DNA from: Torymus aiolomorphi
Taxonomy: Eukaryota > Arthropoda > Insecta > Hymenoptera > Torymidae
Assembly (NCBI GenBank): GCA_036365515.1
Contig: CM070877.1
Coordinates: 57,837,475-57,901,474 of the forward strand
Direction of reading: 5' to 3'
DNA: 64,000 nucleotides
Shown here: piece by piece, positions 25,080 through 35,850 of the stretch
Position numbering within the stretch: the first letter of the stretch is position 1
Layout of the letters: each line of letters begins with the position of its first letter
Position numbers and translations under genes: made by a program
Notes under the pieces: generated by a model
Seen by the model: the letters and a program-made list of their open reading frames with translations, nothing else
Told to the model about the DNA's origin: nothing
Database searches by the model: none

Positions 25080-25990
25080 AGTTATTCGAATCTGATGGGT
25101 AGCGTTCGAAAGAGAATTAAAATACGTATATTTTCTAAAAAAAAAGTTTATAGCTATCACGGTTCTTTTGTTATTAACAAAAATGTGTTTTTTTTGGAAG
25201 CTTATAACTACTAAACTTAACGGTCAATTTTTTTGAGAAAAATCATGATAATACAGAATATAAATAGCTATAATCTGTTAAAATTTGAATACATTCTGTA
25301 GGCTAGATTTTGAGTAAAAAATTGAAAAATGAAAAAAATCAGTTTTGTATGTCCAACGATTACAAGAGTAAAATTGACTTAATGGCTTCAAAATTCCTTT
25401 TAGATGTAGATTTTTTATAGTTCTCGGTCGAGTTCTTTGGGCAAAATGATAGGTCCATAAATTTCAGAGATATTTGAGGTTAAAAATTTGTTGACATTTT
25501 TTAAAATCGTAATTTCTCGAGAACGGCTCTATATATCTGAATGGGGTAGGTGGCATTCGAAAGAGAATTAAAATACCTATATTTTCTAAAAAAATTAATT
25601 TTTTATCTATCACGGTTCTTTAGTTATCATCAAAAACAAAAACGTGTTTTTTTTTTTTTTTAACACTCATAATTCCAATGATGTTATCATCAGTATTTTA
25701 ATTTTTAAAAAACCAACCAACAAAATGAATTAAAATTTTTAAAAATTATATCTATTATAATCTATTATAATTATGAATTATGCTTTATGAATGCATTATA
25801 TTCTGCATTATTATAATTTATTTGTGAGTTATGAACTTTTTTAAAAAAACACGTTTTTGTTAGTAACAAAAGAACAATGATAGCTATAAATTTTTTTTTT
25901 CTTAAAAAATATGAATTATGAAATATAAAAAAAAAACACGTTTTTGTTAATAACAAAACAACCGTGATATCTATTTGTTTTATTATAAAA
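25080..25990. repeat. AT-rich repeat in direct and inverted copies
   Basis: CGAAAGAGAATTAAAATACG with following TATTTTCTAAAAAA, CTATCACGGTTCTTT and AACAAAAAYGTGTTTTTT occurs at about 25105-25195 and 25556-25660 in direct orientation. The inverse of the last two words occurs at about 25845-25900 and 25927-25985. Long A and T runs separate them. No gene. Confidence 0.7.
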
Positions 25991-26215
25991 TATAGATATT
26001 TTACTTCTATTTCAAATGATAACTTTATTTATCAGCTCAAGATTTATATAAATTTGATATAAATAAATAATAAATAAATAAATAATTTTAAAAATTAACA
26101 ATTTTTAATATTCATAAATGAATTTAATTATAATTATGCAATAAGTTTTTTAAAAAATTATAAATTTTGTTATTAAAAATTAATTAAAGGAATCAACAAA
26201 TTACGGTTGAGGAAG

Positions 26216-26650
26216 TTACGCGCCAATGAATTGGCAGCGGTTTTTTATTAAATCTATTGTTTTTTTGTAGAAAGTCTTAAGGAATTGCGTGTCTTCTATG
26301 TGGTTTAGTGTGTTTTCGTGCTAGCATATATTAAGCATTTCTGAAAATGACCGTTTGAAGAAATTAGTTTCATTATCTAAAATTTTAACTTTTTCGAAAT
26401 CTATAGTGTGACCAGTTTTTTCTGCGTGTACGGCTAAAGCGGAATTACTTGCGCAATTCTTTACAGCTCTTATGTGTTCGTAGGTCCGTTTTTTGAGTTT
26501 TCTCTTACTCATGCCAATGTAAGTCGATAAGCAATCATTACAATCAATTTTGTAAACAATCCCATAGGTATCTGAATTTTTTAGGCGGTCTTTGCATAAT
26601 CTTATGTTACAAAATTTATTGGTTGTTTTGTTAATCGGGACCAAGTTGGA
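26216..26650 (-). pseudogene. PLE GIY-YIG endonuclease, C-terminal fragment
   Basis: The minus strand encodes KNSDTYGIVYKIDCNDCLST, then YIGMSKRKLKKRTYEH, HAEKTGHTIDF and ETNFFKRSFSEMLNI. These are the GIY-YIG nuclease landmarks of Penelope-like elements: GIVYKI with its paired cysteines (CNDC), the TYIG motif, the Arg/Lys helix, the HTIDF block and the final ERYKRKxxE-like helix. An in-frame TAG (26323-26321) interrupts the C-terminus, after which HENTLNHIEDTQFL and a natural TAA at 26216-26218 follow. Nothing of the reverse transcriptase remains upstream (above 26650). It is a 5'-truncated copy, most similar in plan to the PLE at 60494-61740. Confidence 0.85.
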
Positions 26651-26960
26651 ACTTGGATATTCGGAAGGAACATTATGATATTCGTATAAGTAGTTTTATA
26701 AGTATTTTATTTACCACATGCTCTCTTATTTATTATTTCAAAGATTACCTTTTTAGTTTTTTTTGCGTTGTTATGTTTTTGATAAATCTTTTATATCTCT
26801 TATGTATTTTACGACGTAATGAACTAAATTGTTATTGCATTCTATTGTAATTGACTGAAATTTATAATTTTATATCTATTAATGTATTTTCTAATTTTTG
26901 CCAAAAAGGCAGAATAAAGATTTATCTATTTATCTATCTATCTATCTCTCTATCCCTTTT
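26651..26960 (+). other. Possible 3' tail of a non-LTR retrotransposon
   Basis: The block ends with AGAATAAAGATTTATCTATT and then (TATC)n at 26921-26955. Many insect non-LTR elements end in AATAAA plus a short simple-repeat tail. No reverse transcriptase motif is preserved upstream, so the assignment is weak. Confidence 0.3.
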
Positions 26961-27008
26961 TCTCTTGACTCACATGAGTAAGTAACAATCTGCTTGTTCA
27001 TGTATTTT

Positions 27009-27070
27009 CGATGCCCGTCCCAACCAGCAGCACTCGCTACGCTCGTGCTGCAAATGTTGGGCGGGCATCG
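27009..27070. repeat. 62-bp GC-rich hairpin
   Basis: CGATGCCCGTCCCAAC pairs with GTTGGGCGGGCATCG, and inside CAGCAGCAC pairs with GTGCTGC around a TCGCTACGCTC centre. Near-perfect palindrome in AT-rich surroundings. Confidence 0.9.
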
Positions 27071-27302
27071 AACACACATAAACACGCGCATCGGGAAAAA
27101 CCAATTGCGACAGGTAAAACAAAAATTGAAAAATATAACCTGCAAACTACAAGAACGACGTGAAGTCGCTAACGCTATCAAAGCATAGGGCGAAAGTAAA
27201 AACATGGCTGCGCAGAGTTGATGTCACCTGGAAAGATGATGATTTTCGACTTTTCTAGACTGATTAATTAACGTACTTTAGCCCGGGAATAGAGAAAAAT
27301 AC

Positions 27303-27422
27303 TATTTCTTACACGGGGTTAAATGGAACTCTTGCATGCACGTGATATGATGGCCTCGGCTTCGCCTCGGTCGTCATATCACGTGCCTGCGGAAGTTCCA
27401 TTTTCCCCCCTTGTAAGAAAAT
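27303..27422. repeat. 120-bp foldback hairpin
   Basis: TTTCTTACACGGGGTTAAAT, GGAACT and GCACGTGATATGAT on the left pair with ATCATATCACGTGC-like, AGTTCC and CCCCTTGTAAGAAA on the right, around a CGGCTTCGCCTCGG centre. It probably belongs to the same family of short palindromic elements as 27009-27070. Confidence 0.85.
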
Positions 27423-27574
27423 CCACTATTAAATTTCACTACAGATGTATATATGTTTATTTTAATGACAACAACTATGACAATAAAGTATTACAATTTA
27501 TGCTATAATAAAATTATAAGGTTCTCGTAAGCATTGCAGTCGTGCCTGTTATGTAAAAACGAAGTTTTAACATA

Positions 27575-27675
27575 GAGAGGGGGCAATGAGCGAAGCGAGG
27601 AGCAGGTGTGTGGGGGTAGGGGTTAGCGTATCGAGCGCAGCGAGATACGCAGGGGGACACAGCTCCCCTAGTTTT
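27575..27675. repeat. GC-rich block with two small palindromes
   Basis: GAGCGAAGCGAGG (27589-27600) and GCGTATCGAGCGCAGCGAGATACGC, a 25-bp hairpin at 27626-27650 (7-bp perfect stem), followed by AGGGGGACACAGCTCCCCTA. The GAGCGNAGCGAG core echoes the hairpin centres at 27030-27043 and 27355-27370. Confidence 0.7.
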
Positions 27676-28540
27676 GTGCTGATACCTTCAAATGAAGTTT
27701 AGTGCTTATAGTTTGTACCAATTGACTCTTCTTTTAAAGATATGAAAAGTCTTATCTCAAATCGTCATGTATAGTGTAGAATTTTATCTCTATGAAGCGC
27801 GTGAAAAGATCCTATGTCAGATGATTTTTTTAAGACGTGCATGAAAAAGTTCCCTTTCCTGCACAGAAAAGTGAATGAAAAATGGAGCATTTCGAGCATC
27901 TAGTGCGATCTCCGAGCATCTAGTGCGTTGTGACTACTCGATATACCCGATCTCCCATCCACTTTTCTAAGTACTATGTGTAACAAGGTAGCAATGAACT
28001 TTTTCAGACTCGGATAATGATTTCGAGCAGCAGTATACCATTGGGCTCTGAAGGCGCCCTCGTGAACCACTCGTGCTCAATCATCATCCTCACTAGAAAA
28101 AGTCAACTTTCCTCCCTAATTGCACAATGTACTGTTCACCCTATCCAGAGTCGATTCTGGGCACTTTCTACAATGTATGTATATCTGTATGTTCGTATAT
28201 AATCAAGTTACCTGATCTCAATGAATTTTCGATCAATTCTATCGAAATTTCAAGAAAATACTCCTCTAATTGTACCTATCCGATGGTCCTCTACTGAGAA
28301 AAATTTATAAAAAACTTTAGGAACACGAGCACAACGAAAATTTTCGTTTTTCAATATTGTCTTTAATAATTGTAATAAGATGTTAAAATGTTGAGTCGAT
28401 AAATCAAATATTCTTTCAGAAAACGATATTCGAAAATATTTTAAAAATATTTTTAACCTCAAATATCTTTGTTCATGACAGTCGGATTTTTTTGAGCAAC
28501 GAACTCATCCAAAGACGTTACAAGAAAGCGAGAGAGATAG
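27676..28540. other. No gene seen
   Basis: AT-rich. The part from about 28165 resembles 16040-16130. No coding frame or exon boundary can be defended. Confidence 0.4.
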
Positions 28541-29044
28541 AGAGAGCGTAGTACGCGAAAAAGAACATGTGGTGGCGCTTTGTCGCGGAGACTTGAGGGC
28601 TCGTTCGGTCGTTGGCGTGCTGGGCTCGGCCACTTCATTGTGGACCACAGTCCGCGCTAGTACCTTTTCTTGTGCGCGCTACACTGTAGTTAGTATTCTT
28701 GTTCATCAGTGTCTGCCGAGAGCCTCGTAAATGTTGCCGCTATCGAGACAGCCGGAGCTCCGAAAACTCCCTGACATACAGACGACAAAACTTCCAGCCA
28801 GAGCCATACTGCTATCGTCGCCCCGGTGTTAGAAGTACCTCAGCCGTTCGCCGCCTCATCGTCACCGACGCCGCAGCCAGTGGCGCAGATGACGCTGCTA
28901 CCTGCAGCACGGCTTCAACTCAGTCGCCACCGATACCGCCGCAGCGACTCAACGACGCCGCAACCTGCCGCTCGGCATCGAAGCACAAACCCAATCCTCG
29001 CTGAAGCTCGTCTCCTTCTACGCAACTCGTCCCAGCTCCGAGCT
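28541..29044 (+). other. GC-rich candidate promoter and first exon
   Basis: CpG-rich DNA with an arthropod-type initiator (CATCAGT near 28706) is followed by about 340 bp ending in GAGCTG and then GTAAGT, a consensus splice donor at 29045. Two overlapping frames (28699-29004 and 28826-29125) are rich in Ala, Pro, Ser and Arg and look compositional, so if this is an exon it may be untranslated. No downstream exon on the plus strand is evident before the inverted repeat at 29399. Confidence 0.3.
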
Positions 29045-29398
29045 GGTAAGTCCTTATCGGCCGCGGCCACTACATCTTTGCAGCTCTCTCTCGCATTATG
29101 CGCACCGACTATACTCGTCACCTAGAGCCGGGAAAATTGTTGTTCATCGCATCTTCCGGATATCGTGTCTCAGCCGTACCGAAACCTTACCGTAACCCTC
29201 ACTTGCGAGTTCGCGCTTGAATTTGCGCCCCGCTCCGTATCGAAACAGCCGAGTCATTGTCGTGTCGCAATTAGTTTTATTGTAATATATCGTAATTAGT
29301 TAGAATGCTGGGGAACGCCCTACTGGCGCTCAACGTAATTGATATTTTAATTGCAAATATTTATTTGAGATCACTCTTATCTAATTTTTCTATAATAA

Positions 29399-30228
29399 AT
29401 CTTAAGAGTGCTCCACCCCTGCGGCGGAAATAGGCAATAGCCAATCAGGGACCGCGAATTTTTCTGCACACATTACGCTTCGAATTTTTATTGAATCGGT
29501 GTAAAAATTATCGCATAATGTTCCTTGAACATTAATACACGCGGGAAGACTCTTACATGTTAGCAAAAATTTTTGTAAACGCAATAAAAAAATAAATAAA
29601 ATTTGAGAGGTAGCGTCGTCTGCTCGGCGCGTAAGCGACTTGAAGATGCGTCTACTGCGGCTGCGCCGAGCGGGAGTAGGTTTGTTCCCTCGTCGCGCGG
29701 TTGATTCAAATTCAGTTTTTTCCGTTAACGCAATATACAAATGTACAGTATTTTTAAAATAGGTATAATATTTTAATAGGCATAATAATTTATTACATTT
29801 ACTAGGATGTTATTTTTTATTTAATTTTTATATAATAATATTCAATTTTTGTGTTTGGAGTAAAATGTGATATAATAATATCACATTTTCGTGTTTGGAG
29901 TATTAAAAATTTCTTATATATTTGAAGGCCTACACTCTCAAATCTACTATTTCAGATTCGATTCCTCTACATACTTAAAAAAAGTTCTTATCACGGAGAA
30001 AATACTTAAATGTGAACTAAATAAAAAAGTACCGTGTCAACGGTAAAAAAATTGTGTCGCGTCAGCGTGGTAAAATTCAGTCGCTTCAAAATGCTTTTTA
30101 TATCAAAATTTCGATAATTTTGATTATAGTCAGTCATTTCCAGGAAATTGTATATCGTTAAAAATTTACCATGTTCCATATCCCACTTAATTGAAAGTAT
30201 AAATTAAATTATAATATTTTCTCCGCAT
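29399..30228 (-). repeat. ~0.85-kb repeat, left inverted arm
   Basis: Runs from CTTAAGAGTGCTCCACCCC at 29399 to CTCCGCAT at 30228 and is near-identical, in reverse, to 31861-32750. Each arm carries the same roughly 112-codon frame (left arm minus strand 29402-29740: LTEKTEFESTARRGNKP...), conserved between the arms but without known domains. Each arm also has an AATATCACATTTT inverted cluster. The very high identity suggests recent duplication. Confidence 0.9.
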
Positions 30229-30662
30229 TGACATTTTCATTTACAAATGCAAATAATGATATTACACTATTGTGTGATCAGATCCTTGTCATTAAAATCA
30301 ATTAAAATTTGAAAGTATCAATAAACGTTCTGACAGGATATACAATATAGTATATTGTATCTCTATATAAAATAAAATTTTAACAATATAAAAATGACAA
30401 ATATGAAATATTTGTCGCGAATCTTAGTAGCACCTCTACCCTACCTTCAAATCAAGGAAAAAAGCAACTTCGTGCGCTCTTAATTCCTTAACAAATTGAA
30501 ATTCGTTACTCTAACTCAATCGTAAGCAAAAAAGAATTAAACCGATCCGTTAAAGAAACAAAATTCGCGTTTGATTAATTCCAATCCAAATCCCTATTGT
30601 CGTCCACTCGTCTATCCGATCAATCCAGCTGATCCCGCATTCGTTCCCATTAAAAAAAAAAT

Positions 30663-30915
30663 TTAGAAAGTGAACGAGATATCAATCGGCTGCAGTCGCT
30701 CATTCTCAGTAGGATCAGGACGCGGACTGATCTCCGTGTTCGCGGCTCGGTTATCGATGATCTCCTCGGAGTTCAAGTTTGAGTAGTTGGAGTCGACGTG
30801 CCGCCGGCAGGCGTTCCTGGTCGCAGTCATGACGAGGCCGACGGCCGCCGATCCTCCGCACACGAACGTCAGGACGTACTTGTAGTAGTCGCTGCAGCTG
30901 TCCTCCGAGCATCGC
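30663..30915 (-). CDS. C-terminal exon of an unidentified membrane protein gene
   Basis: On the minus strand a strong acceptor (TTTTTTTCTCCATCCTCAG) ends at 30916. The exon then reads with phase 1: RCSEDSCSDYYKYVLTFVCG, then GSAAVGLVMTATRNACRRHV, an acidic tail and a TAA at 30663-30665. The stretch YVLTFVCGGSAAVGLVM is a good membrane helix followed by a positively charged stop-transfer (TRNACRRH), so the last helix and cytoplasmic tail of a membrane protein is the natural reading. Codons are GC-rich, unlike the flanks, which suggests selection on a real gene. I do not recognise the family; a multi-pass transporter is possible. The preceding exon is not visible in the window. The exon is enclosed by the inverted arms 29399-30228 and 31861-32750. 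Confidence 0.6.
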
Positions 30916-30953
30916 CTGAGGATGGAGAAAAAAATTTCGTACGACGTAATCTC

Positions 30954-31257
30954 CCCTACTAAAAAATCTCAAGTGGGATTTCAGGTGAATTCTCAGGTGA
31001 AACGTCACCTGAATTTTTTCAAGTTAAATAATGCTAAAACAGATATAAAAGGTTTTATAACGTGTGTTTTCCGATGTACCATTAGGATGGTAACACCTAA
31101 AAGCACGTTTAAAAATGAAAAAGATCTGCTATTAAGAAACTACTGTTATAACAAAGCTGTAAATTTAAAATCACCTGAGATTTTCGCGTGACATTTCATA
31201 AGGTGTTGTTTCACCTGAGAATTCATGTGAAATCTCACCTAAGATTTTTTAGTAGGG
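30954..31257. mobile_element. 304-bp MITE, inverted ends CCCTACTAAAAAATCT
   Basis: The left end (CCCTACTAAAAAATCTCAAG, then GATTTCAGGTGAATTCTCAGG) matches the right end in reverse (CCTGAGAATTCATGTGAAAT, then AGATTTTTTAGTAGGG) over about 60 bp. An open frame through it is fortuitous. It lies in the intron just upstream of the minus-strand exon, ending 38 bp from the splice acceptor. Confidence 0.88.
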
Positions 31258-31860
31258 CCTCGGCCTACTTCGATGTTATACTGGAAGAGGGTCGGCTTTA
31301 GCAAAGTTTTTATTGCACGCTCGTGTGGCCGTTCAAGTTTCGGATGAGCTTTCGTACTTGCCGCGGCAAGTCTGAACGGATTAGCGACTTATGCAATTAG
31401 TGCTTGCATGCTCAGCGCGATCTTGAAGGGAACGTTGCAGTTTCCGTTTGATAATAAACGCGTTTAAAATTTGTAATTGCTTTGTTATAAAGTTAGTTAT
31501 TTATGTTTTTTTTTTGAACGAGAGGATAGGAAAATAATTTTTATTCTTACGCAATGGCAAAAGAAAGTCGACGTTGTACGTAAATTCCGAAGTTATAAAT
31601 TCCCTGGGCATATCTCTGAAATCGTCCCGTACAACCGGCTCCATATTTTCATTTTCGAGCGAGCGGTAAAAATTTCATTTTCATAAAAACAAAAGTTTCA
31701 TACTTACCTAATAACATTTTCGAATCAACACAATTTGCGCAATGCAGTTTTTAAAGCGAAATTCATTTTAATATAATATTATGTATAAAGAATCTATGAA
31801 ATATATCTGTAATGAATCTACGATAAATGTGAAGTAAAATAAAAAAAAAAAAAAACATAA
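31258..31860. other. Probable intron remainder, no gene seen
   Basis: The first about 190 bp are moderately GC-rich, the rest AT-rich. No second exon could be recognised. Confidence 0.4.
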
Positions 31861-32750
31861 ATGCGGAGAAAATATTATAATTTAATTTAGACTTTCAATT
31901 AAGTGGCATATGGAACATAGTAAATTTTTAACGATATACAATTTCCTGGAAATGACTGACTATAATCAAAATTATCGAAATTTTGATATAAAAAGCATTT
32001 TGAAGCGACTGAATTTTACCACGCTGACGCGACACAATTTTTTTACCGTTGACACCGTACTTTTTTTATTTAGTTCACATTTAAGTATTTTCTCCGTGAT
32101 AAGAACTTTTTTTAAGTGTGTAGAGGAATCGAATCTGAAATAGTAGATTTGAGAGTGTAGGCCTTCAAATATATAAGAAATTTTTAATACTCCAAACACG
32201 AAAATGTGATATTATTATATCACATTTTCGATGAACGGGATATTATTATTTTCGATGAATGTGATATTATTATATCACATTTTACTCCAAACACAAAAAT
32301 TGAATATTATTATATAAAAATTAAATAAAAAATAACATCCTAGTAAATGTAATAAATTATTATGCCTATTAAAATATTATACCTATTTTAAAAATACTGT
32401 ACATTTGTATATTGCGTTAACGGAAAAAACTGAATTTGAATCAACCGCGCGACGAGGGAACAAACCTACTCCCGCTCGGCGCAGCCGCAGTAGACGCATC
32501 TTCAAGTCGCTTACGCGCCGAGCAGACGACGCTACCTCTCAAATTTTATTTATTTTTTTTATTGCGTTTACAAAAATTTTTGCTAACATGTAAGAGTCTT
32601 CCCGCGTGTATTAATGTTCAAGGAACATTATGCGATAATTTTTACACCGATTCAATAAAAATTCGAAGCGTAATGTGTGCAGAAAAATTCGCGGTCCCTG
32701 ATTGGCTATTGCCTATTTCCGCCGCAGGGGTGGAGCACTCTTAAGGCGTT
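31861..32750 (+). repeat. ~0.85-kb repeat, right inverted arm
   Basis: Mirror copy of 29399-30228. It differs mainly by an extra 60 bp or so near 32225-32285, where the TTTTCGATGAAYGKGATATT cluster is duplicated, and by a one-base change in a T-run (about 32553) that shifts the shared reading frame (32405-32593 against 32436-32744). Ends in GGGGTGGAGCACTCTTAAG. Confidence 0.9.
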
Positions 32751-32934
32751 CATGTTAACTGTTGTGAGTGATAATTTCAAGATTCTAGACATTTTCCATT
32801 TCCCTTGCGCTCACTTATAAATTGATTATATATATTTGCATGTTTCAGTACATCTTAATCGAAAAATAATAACTGTTGGGGAGAACATTAAGGACGCTGT
32901 ACATTGACCGTAAGTACACCGTTATAATGAAAAA

Positions 32935-33340
32935 AGGGTTCTTAAAGTATTAAAATAAATCTTTTTCATCCGATTTTAATTTTCAAAGTGTCATTTTGTT
33001 CGCTGTACAATTTCAGGTGGGGTTACCGATATGAAAATTGAAAAGTTTTCAAAACCTGTAAAGATACATCCACTTGTTTATACGTTCGTGTATGCTTTTT
33101 AGAGAGTTGAGTTAAACAAATAGCTGTATCTTTGCAGGTTCCGAAAATTTTTCAATTTTCATATCGGTAAACCCACCTGAAATTGTACAAGGAACAAAAT
33201 GAGACCTTAAAAATGAAAATCGGATGAAAAATGAAAAAGATTTATCGGAATTGTTGATTTTTTTTTCAATTAGCAATATTTTCTTTAACAATATTCAAAT
33301 TTCTTCGAAAAAAATTCTTTCTGATACTTTAAGAACCCTT
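32935..33340. mobile_element. ~406-bp foldback element
   Basis: AAGGGTTCTTAAAGTAT at the left pairs with GATACTTTAAGAACCCTT at the right. Inside, TTTTTCATCCGATTTT, ACAATTTCAGGTGG and ACCGATATGAAAATTGAAAA are each mirrored. The centre (33080-33110) is a short unpaired loop. No coding content. Confidence 0.85.
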
Positions 33341-33445
33341 CTATCACACTATATTTTTTCTGAAATTATAATATGTGAAGTAAGCATCGTAAAAAAATTT
33401 GTATACATAAGCTCGAAATGCACGACGGAGCCACCTTAAACTGAC

Positions 33446-33840
33446 CTTAAAAACTTAAATGAATTGTAAAACTCTATTCAATGCTTGCAAAAACCGTAAG
33501 ACTCATTATTTACTTGTAAAAGTTAGACATAAGATATTTTCGTATCAACTGTGAGTAACAGAAAATATAGTAGAACATCGGAAGAATAGTCAGTGATGGT
33601 AAGTAAACAAAGAGGTAGTGAGAGCGAGCATGAGGAAGAGAGTGAGAGAGAGCAAAGTAGAATAAGTGACAATAACTGAAAAAAGATTGAGAGAGTAAGC
33701 GATAATGCATGAAAAAAGACGTGAGGACGAGAGAAGGCACACAAAAAGAAAGATATGGGGAAAGAAGCGTAAGTGATAACACGAGAGACCAAGCGGTGCC
33801 GGAAAAGGACAAGAAAAAGCGAATAATATCGAACAAAATC

Positions 33841-33913
<73 letters not shown>

Positions 33914-34412
33914 GAGAGAGTGTGAGACGGAGGGAGACAGAGAAGGAGAGAAAAAGCGTGCGAAACGGAGTGATAGCGAGAGAGAGTGAGAGAGCCAGTG
34001 TAATAGACAGTGATAGCGGGAAGTAAGATAAAGAGCGCGAGTATGAGTGATAGTGCGTGATAGTGGGAAAGAACGAGAGCGAGAGAGAATGCGAGTGATT
34101 GCGAGAGAGCGCGACGAAGAGTGAGCGAGAGTGAGAGAAAGAGCGAAAATGAGCGAGTGAGCGAGTGACAGCAAGAAAGAGCAAGAGAGCGCGAGTGAGT
34201 GAGTGATAGTGAGAAAGAGCGAGAGAGAGAGAACGCGAGAGAGAGTGCGACAATGCGCGAGAGAGAGCGAGCGAGCGCAAGGAGGAGCGAGAATAGCCGT
34301 GTAAGGGCGAAAGAGAGCGAGGATGCGTGAGGGAGAGCGAGAGAAAGCGAGAGAGAGCGAGAGAATGTGAGAATGCCCGAGAATGAGTCAGGAGAGCGAG
34401 AATGCGTAAGAG

Positions 34413-34470
<58 letters not shown>

Positions 34471-35366
34471 CGATAGCGAGCAAGCATGCCCGAGAAAGAG
34501 CGAGAGGGAGTGAGAATCCCCAAGAAAGATCGGGTAAGAGCGAGAATGTACTAGAGGGAGCGAGCGCAAAAGGCAGCGAGAATGGTCAAAAAATAGCGAG
34601 AGAGAGAGAGAGCGAGCGTTCGCAGGAGGGAACGAGAATGCGCGAGAAAGAGTGAGAGGAAGCGAGAATGCCCGAGAAAGATCAAGAGAGAGCGAGAATG
34701 CGCGAGAGAGAGCGTGTGAGTGCAAGAGGGAACGAGAATAGCCGAGAAAGAGCGAAAGAAAGCGAGAATACGTGAGAGAGAGCGAGAGAGAGCGAGAATG
34801 CGTGAGACAGAGCGAGAGAGAACGAGCGAGCGCAAGAGAGAACGAGAATGCCGGAGAAAGAGTGAAAGTGAGTGAGGGAGTGTCCGCGAGTGAGCGAGTG
34901 CGTGAGAGCCACTGATAGCGGGAAAGAGCGAGAACGAGCGAGTGAGCGTGTGATAGAAAGTGATAGCGAGAAAGAGCCAGAGAGACCACTGGAGAGCGAC
35001 AGAGACCGAGTGATAGCGAGCAAGAGCGAGAGAGAGCGTGGGAGGGCGACTAAGACCGAGTAATAGCGAGCAAGAGCGACAGAGAGCGAGATAGACCGAG
35101 TGATAGATAATTATCGATCGATAGACGCTTGCGTGCCGAAACGCCGATGACGTGCTCCCCCACTCCTCCAGCCGTGGCACTGGAGGTTCGCCTACTTCTT
35201 CGCCGCACGCGGCGACGTCGGAGCTGCTTGGTCCGTTCTATTAAACTTTTGACGTCGTGTAACGGCATAAGTAAGCAAAATTTGCAAAAACGGCAAAGGA
35301 AATTTTGTCTTAGAATTTCTCGCTCTATATGATGGTGTTGTGAAATGCATACATTTCCCGAACACG
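33446..35366 (-). repeat. Long inverted repeat, right arm (purine-rich on plus strand)
   Basis: Reverse copy of 13720-15893: AAAACTTAAATGAATTG at the inner edge, then a unique AT-rich part, (GA)n at 33842-33901 with a G-run, 1.1 kb of degenerate GAGAGAGCGAGAATGCG repeat, and about 270 bp of non-repeat DNA ending TGCATACATTTCCCGAACA at 35366. The repeat section differs in detail from the left arm, as expected of unstable simple repeats, while the non-repeat ends match at roughly 85-90 percent. The 488-codon minus-strand frame here is a repeat artefact. Confidence 0.9.
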
Positions 35367-35627
35367 TGTATGATAGAAAAAACTTCCAAACTCTAAAGTG
35401 TTTAACGAAGTTAAAGTTGGACTTTTCTGTCTCTCATTTTAATAAATTTCCAGAAAACCTTAGTGAAATCTTAGGTTTCAATATACAGCATAATTAAAGA
35501 TTTCACCCGGATAAAACAGAATTTCAAACATGAAACGTTAATATAATGGCAAACTGCTATTGGATGATGAAGAGAGAGACTGCGATATAATAATACATTG
35601 GACACGTTATTTGAAGGTAAATGCCCG

Positions 35628-35850
35628 CCATAGTACAAAACAATAGAAAAGAATCAATAAGAAAATAAGTAGCTCAGACTACTTTTCATCGTTTTCAAAA
35701 ACAAATAAGTTGAAAAAAAATATTACTTCTAACCTTCTGTTAGTGTTTCAAATGTCTATGACTTTGGAAGGAACGGTTAAAGCAGCATGCCCATCCCTTG
35801 ACGCTGTAATGGTTTGTACCCTACCGGTTTTACCGATGGCAAAAGAAGTG
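35628..35850 (+). repeat. Dispersed repeat, copy 2 (partner at 13186-13390)
   Basis: See the partner. Same orientation, with short insertions (for example GAAAATAAGTAGCTC at 35666) and about 80 percent identity by eye. Confidence 0.75.

Noticed and set aside
33523..34989. 488-codon minus-strand open frame
   Set aside because: Same repeat artefact in the inverted arm, with pure (TC)n in the middle and no domain.
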